DNA from: Terriglobia bacterium
Lineage (GTDB): Bacteria; Acidobacteriota; Terriglobia; UBA7540
Length of the DNA: 7,460 nucleotides
Assembly: GCA_030040515.1 (NCBI GenBank)
Contig: JASHTO010000232.1
Location: 1 to 7,460, forward strand
Direction of reading: 5' to 3'
Shown: one piece after another, positions 6,007-7,460 of the stretch
Layout of the letters: the number at the start of each line of letters is the position of its first letter
Numbering within the stretch: the stretch's first letter is position 1
Notes under the pieces: generated by a model
Told to the model about the DNA's origin: nothing
What the model saw: the letters and a program-made list of their open reading frames with translations, nothing else
Database searches by the model: none
Program-made: the position numbers and the translations under genes

Positions 6007-6993
6007 ATGAAAGTTGTTGCCATTGGTGGGGGCACCGGGTTATCAACGGTGTTGCGCGGCCTCAAGCATCACGTGAGTGAGCCCGCTCGCCCCGCCCAGT
6101 TCCACCCCGAAATCACCCGTCTGACGGCTGTAGTGACCGTTACGGACGAAGGCGGCAGTTCCGGCCGTCTGCGCCGCGACTTCCGTATTCTGCCTCCCGG
6201 TGACATCCGCAACTGCCTGGTGGCGCTCGCCGAGGACGAGCAGCTCCTCACCCAAGTCTTTAACTACCGTTTTTCCCGCGGCTATGGGTTGCGCGGGCAC
6301 AATCTCGGCAACTTGTTCCTCGCGGCGCTGACGCACCTGACGCGCGATTTCGCCCAGGCGGTGCGTTTGTCGAGTGAGGTGCTGGCCATTCGCGGGGAGA
6401 TATTTCCTGCTACGCTCTCGGACGTTCATCTGGAAGCCACTCGCCTCGATGGCGTAGTCATTCGCGGCGAGCGGGCCATCACCCGGACGCGCGTGCCCAT
6501 CCGCCGCCTGCGTATTCTGCCCAGCCGCCCCCGCCCGCTGCCCGATAGCCTGGCGGCGATTCGGCGCGCGGACCTCATCACCATGGGGCCCGGTTCGCTC
6601 TACACTTCGCTTGCGCCCAACCTGCTGGTGAAGGGCATTGCGGAGGCGATTGCGCGGTCGCGCGCCGTGAAGGTGCTGGTGTGCAACCTCATGACGCAGC
6701 CGGGCGAATCCCGGGGCTACACCGCCGCGGGACACATCCAGGCGTTGCACGATCATGCGCGGCGCAAGTTGTTTGACTACATTGTGCTGAACACGCAGCC
6801 GCTGTCGGAAGACCTTTTGGACCGCTATGCCGCCGAGCGCGCCGGCCCCGTGGCGCTCGACCTGGACGCGGTGCGCAAGATGGGAGTGAAACCCATTTGC
6901 GCTAATTTATTGCTGGAGGATCGCGTCGCCCGCCACGACTCGCGCCACCTGGCGAAACTGCTGCTCTCGCTCGCCGCGCAAAGACGGAAATAG
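6007..6993 (+). CDS. yvcK: YvcK/CofD-family UDP-sugar-binding protein (gluconeogenesis factor)
   Basis: This 328-residue protein is close to the roughly 317 residues of Bacillus YvcK. In Bacillus, YvcK binds UDP-GlcNAc and is needed for normal shape and for growth on gluconeogenic carbon sources; it relates in fold to the F420 enzyme CofD but does not make F420. Visible motifs: nucleotide-binding start VVAIGGGTGLSTVLRGLK (3-20), VTVTDEGGSSGRLRRDF (43-59), ILPPGDIRNCLVALAED (61-77), GLRGHNLGNLFLAALT (94-109), GPGSLYTSLAPNLL (194-207) and VCNLMTQPGESRGYTAAGH (225-243). The Glu in TDEGGSSG replaces the more frequent D/N. Start ATG 6007 fits the family N-terminus; AAGGAA lies 13 bases upstream, a rather long gap. 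It is probably expressed with the TPR gene. The rapZ and whiA neighbours typical of Firmicutes are absent here. A CofD role is unlikely because the YvcK motifs are complete. Confidence 0.93.
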   Translation: MKVVAIGGGTGLSTVLRGLKHHVSEPARPAQFHPEITRLTAVVTVTDEGGSSGRLRRDFRILPPGDIRNCLVALAEDEQLLTQVFNYRFSRGYGLRGHNLGNLFLAALTHLTRDFAQAVRLSSEVLAIRGEIFPATLSDVHLEATRLDGVVIRGERAITRTRVPIRRLRILPSRPRPLPDSLAAIRRADLITMGPGSLYTSLAPNLLVKGIAEAIARSRAVKVLVCNLMTQPGESRGYTAAGHIQALHDHARRKLFDYIVLNTQPLSEDLLDRYAAERAGPVALDLDAVRKMGVKPICANLLLEDRVARHDSRHLAKLLLSLAAQRRK

Positions 6994-7028
6994 GCAAATC
7001 TCAAATTTCAGCACTCTCATCGTCTCGC

Positions 7029-7076
7029 AGCGGGTAGCGCAGAGTCTCTGGAATGCGAGACTCTGCGCTACCCGCT
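7029..7076. repeat. Perfect 20-bp inverted repeat downstream of yvcK
   Basis: Bases 7029-7048 and 7057-7076 are perfectly complementary (20 bp) around an 8-nt loop. The arms contain GTAG/CTAC (7034-7037 and 7068-7071), directly followed by a hairpin on either strand, as in the other palindromes of the window. It starts 36 bp after the yvcK stop. No T-run follows, so it may block or stabilise transcripts rather than act as a classic terminator. Confidence 0.7.
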
Positions 7077-7086
7077 TTCGAAGAAC

Positions 7087-7115
7087 CCACGGCATAAAAG
7101 GCATGCCGTGGCTAC
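7087..7115 (-). repeat. Single GTAG-hairpin (REP-like) unit
   Basis: On the minus strand GTAG (7115-7112) is followed directly by a perfect 9-bp stem (7111-7103 with 7095-7087) with a 7-nt loop. It sits 10 bp after the 20-bp inverted repeat, so the two form a cluster between yvcK and the phosphoketolase gene. Confidence 0.65.
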
Positions 7116-7167
7116 CGGCTACCAAATACCAGCCTTATCGGATTGTAATCCCGCAAACAGCTAGCGC

Positions 7168-7176
7168 TGGTAAAAT
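7168..7176 (+). promoter_or_regulatory. Candidate extended -10 promoter for phosphoketolase
   Basis: TGG followed by TAAAAT (7171-7176) matches an extended -10. TTGTAA at 7143-7148 is 22 bp away, too far for a normal -35. A start near 7183 would give a leader of about 42 nt. Weak inference from consensus. Confidence 0.35.
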
Positions 7177-7214
7177 ATACGGGCTGGGCGGAAGCTCTTG
7201 GTGCACCGAAATCC

Positions 7215-7219
7215 GGAGG
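7215..7219 (+). promoter_or_regulatory. Ribosome binding site deciding the GTG start of phosphoketolase
   Basis: GGAGG lies five bases before GTG 7225-7227. The next in-frame ATG (7300-7302) would remove the N-terminal 25 residues and has no such site. Confidence 0.75.
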
Positions 7220-7224
7220 CTGTT

Positions 7225-7460
7225 GTGAGCAAAACGACGCGTCATTATACTTCTTCGCCTCTTCCCAAAATCACCCTCTCGGCGGAGGAAGTCCGCCGCA
7301 TGGACGCCTATTGGCGGGCGGCGAATTACCTTTCGGTGGGGCAAATCTACCTGATGGAAAACCCGCTGCTCAAGGAGCCGCTGCGCCTCGACCACATCAA
7401 GCCGCGCCTGCTGGGCCATTGGGGAACGACTCCGGGCTTGAATTTTATCTACGTCCACTT
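7225..7460 (+). CDS. xfp: Phosphoketolase (Xfp family), N-terminal fragment
   Basis: Thiamine-diphosphate enzyme of the cytoplasm that splits xylulose 5-phosphate (and often fructose 6-phosphate) with phosphate into acetyl phosphate and glyceraldehyde 3-phosphate or erythrose 4-phosphate. Only the first 78 codons are in the window; the family is about 800 residues. The fragment matches the family start closely: YWRAANYLSVGQIYL (29-43), NPLLKEPL (46-53) and RLLGHWGTTPGLNFIY (61-76). His65 of GHWGT corresponds to the catalytic His64 of Bifidobacterium Xfp. Substrate preference cannot be judged from this part. The GTG start has GGAGG five bases upstream. It lies on the same strand as yvcK but is separated by 231 bp with strong palindromes, and has its own candidate promoter, so independent transcription is likely. 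Confidence 0.93.
   Translation, partial: MSKTTRHYTSSPLPKITLSAEEVRRMDAYWRAANYLSVGQIYLMENPLLKEPLRLDHIKPRLLGHWGTTPGLNFIYVH

Noticed and set aside
6043..6756. 237-codon minus-strand open frame inside yvcK
   Set aside because: Antisense to a gene with clear conserved motifs; no domain features of its own.
1..7460. CRISPR array, tRNA/rRNA genes, phage or defence genes
   Set aside because: No regularly spaced identical repeats, no tRNA or rRNA signature and no nuclease, helicase or toxin-like gene was seen in any frame.

Overview
The window is GC-rich and looks like chromosomal DNA of a bacterium with an outer membrane, because it encodes three periplasmic adaptors. The protein style (a YvcK with a TDEGGSSG loop, a phosphoketolase, tandem HlyD-like adaptors, palindrome-rich spacers) suggests Acidobacteriota. 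That assignment is an impression from the sequence, not a database result.

Layout. Minus strand, read right to left: a two-domain thiosulfate sulfurtransferase (4921-4052), then three consecutive HlyD/MacA-type membrane-fusion proteins, called here A (3728-2448), B (2128-863) and C (866 to beyond base 1). B and C overlap by four bases. C runs off the window and carries an apparent one-base deletion near base 67-72. No inner-membrane transporter or outer-membrane factor gene is visible; one may lie to the left of base 1. Plus strand: a TPR protein with a strongly basic N-terminal tail (5290-5952), 54 bp later a YvcK/CofD-family protein (6007-6993), then the first 78 codons of a phosphoketolase (7225 to beyond the right edge).

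Non-coding DNA. Three spacers (2129-2447, 3729-4051, 6994-7224) contain palindromes in which the tetranucleotide GTAG directly precedes a hairpin, mostly as inverted pairs. This is the layout of REP/BIME elements mobilised by REP-associated tyrosine transposases. The A-B spacer also holds a 12-bp direct repeat spaced 110 bp apart and a 44-codon open frame of unknown meaning. The divergent spacer 4922-5289 carries plausible extended -10 promoters facing both ways.

Function. A, B and C would span the periplasm for a tripartite efflux or export machine, and all three share a 16-residue signature at the predicted coiled-coil hairpin tip. The sulfurtransferase handles sulfane sulfur. YvcK and phosphoketolase both belong to central carbon and cell-envelope physiology. 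I see no clear new defence or mobile system. The most notable items are the three-adaptor array, the frameshift and the GTAG-hairpin elements.
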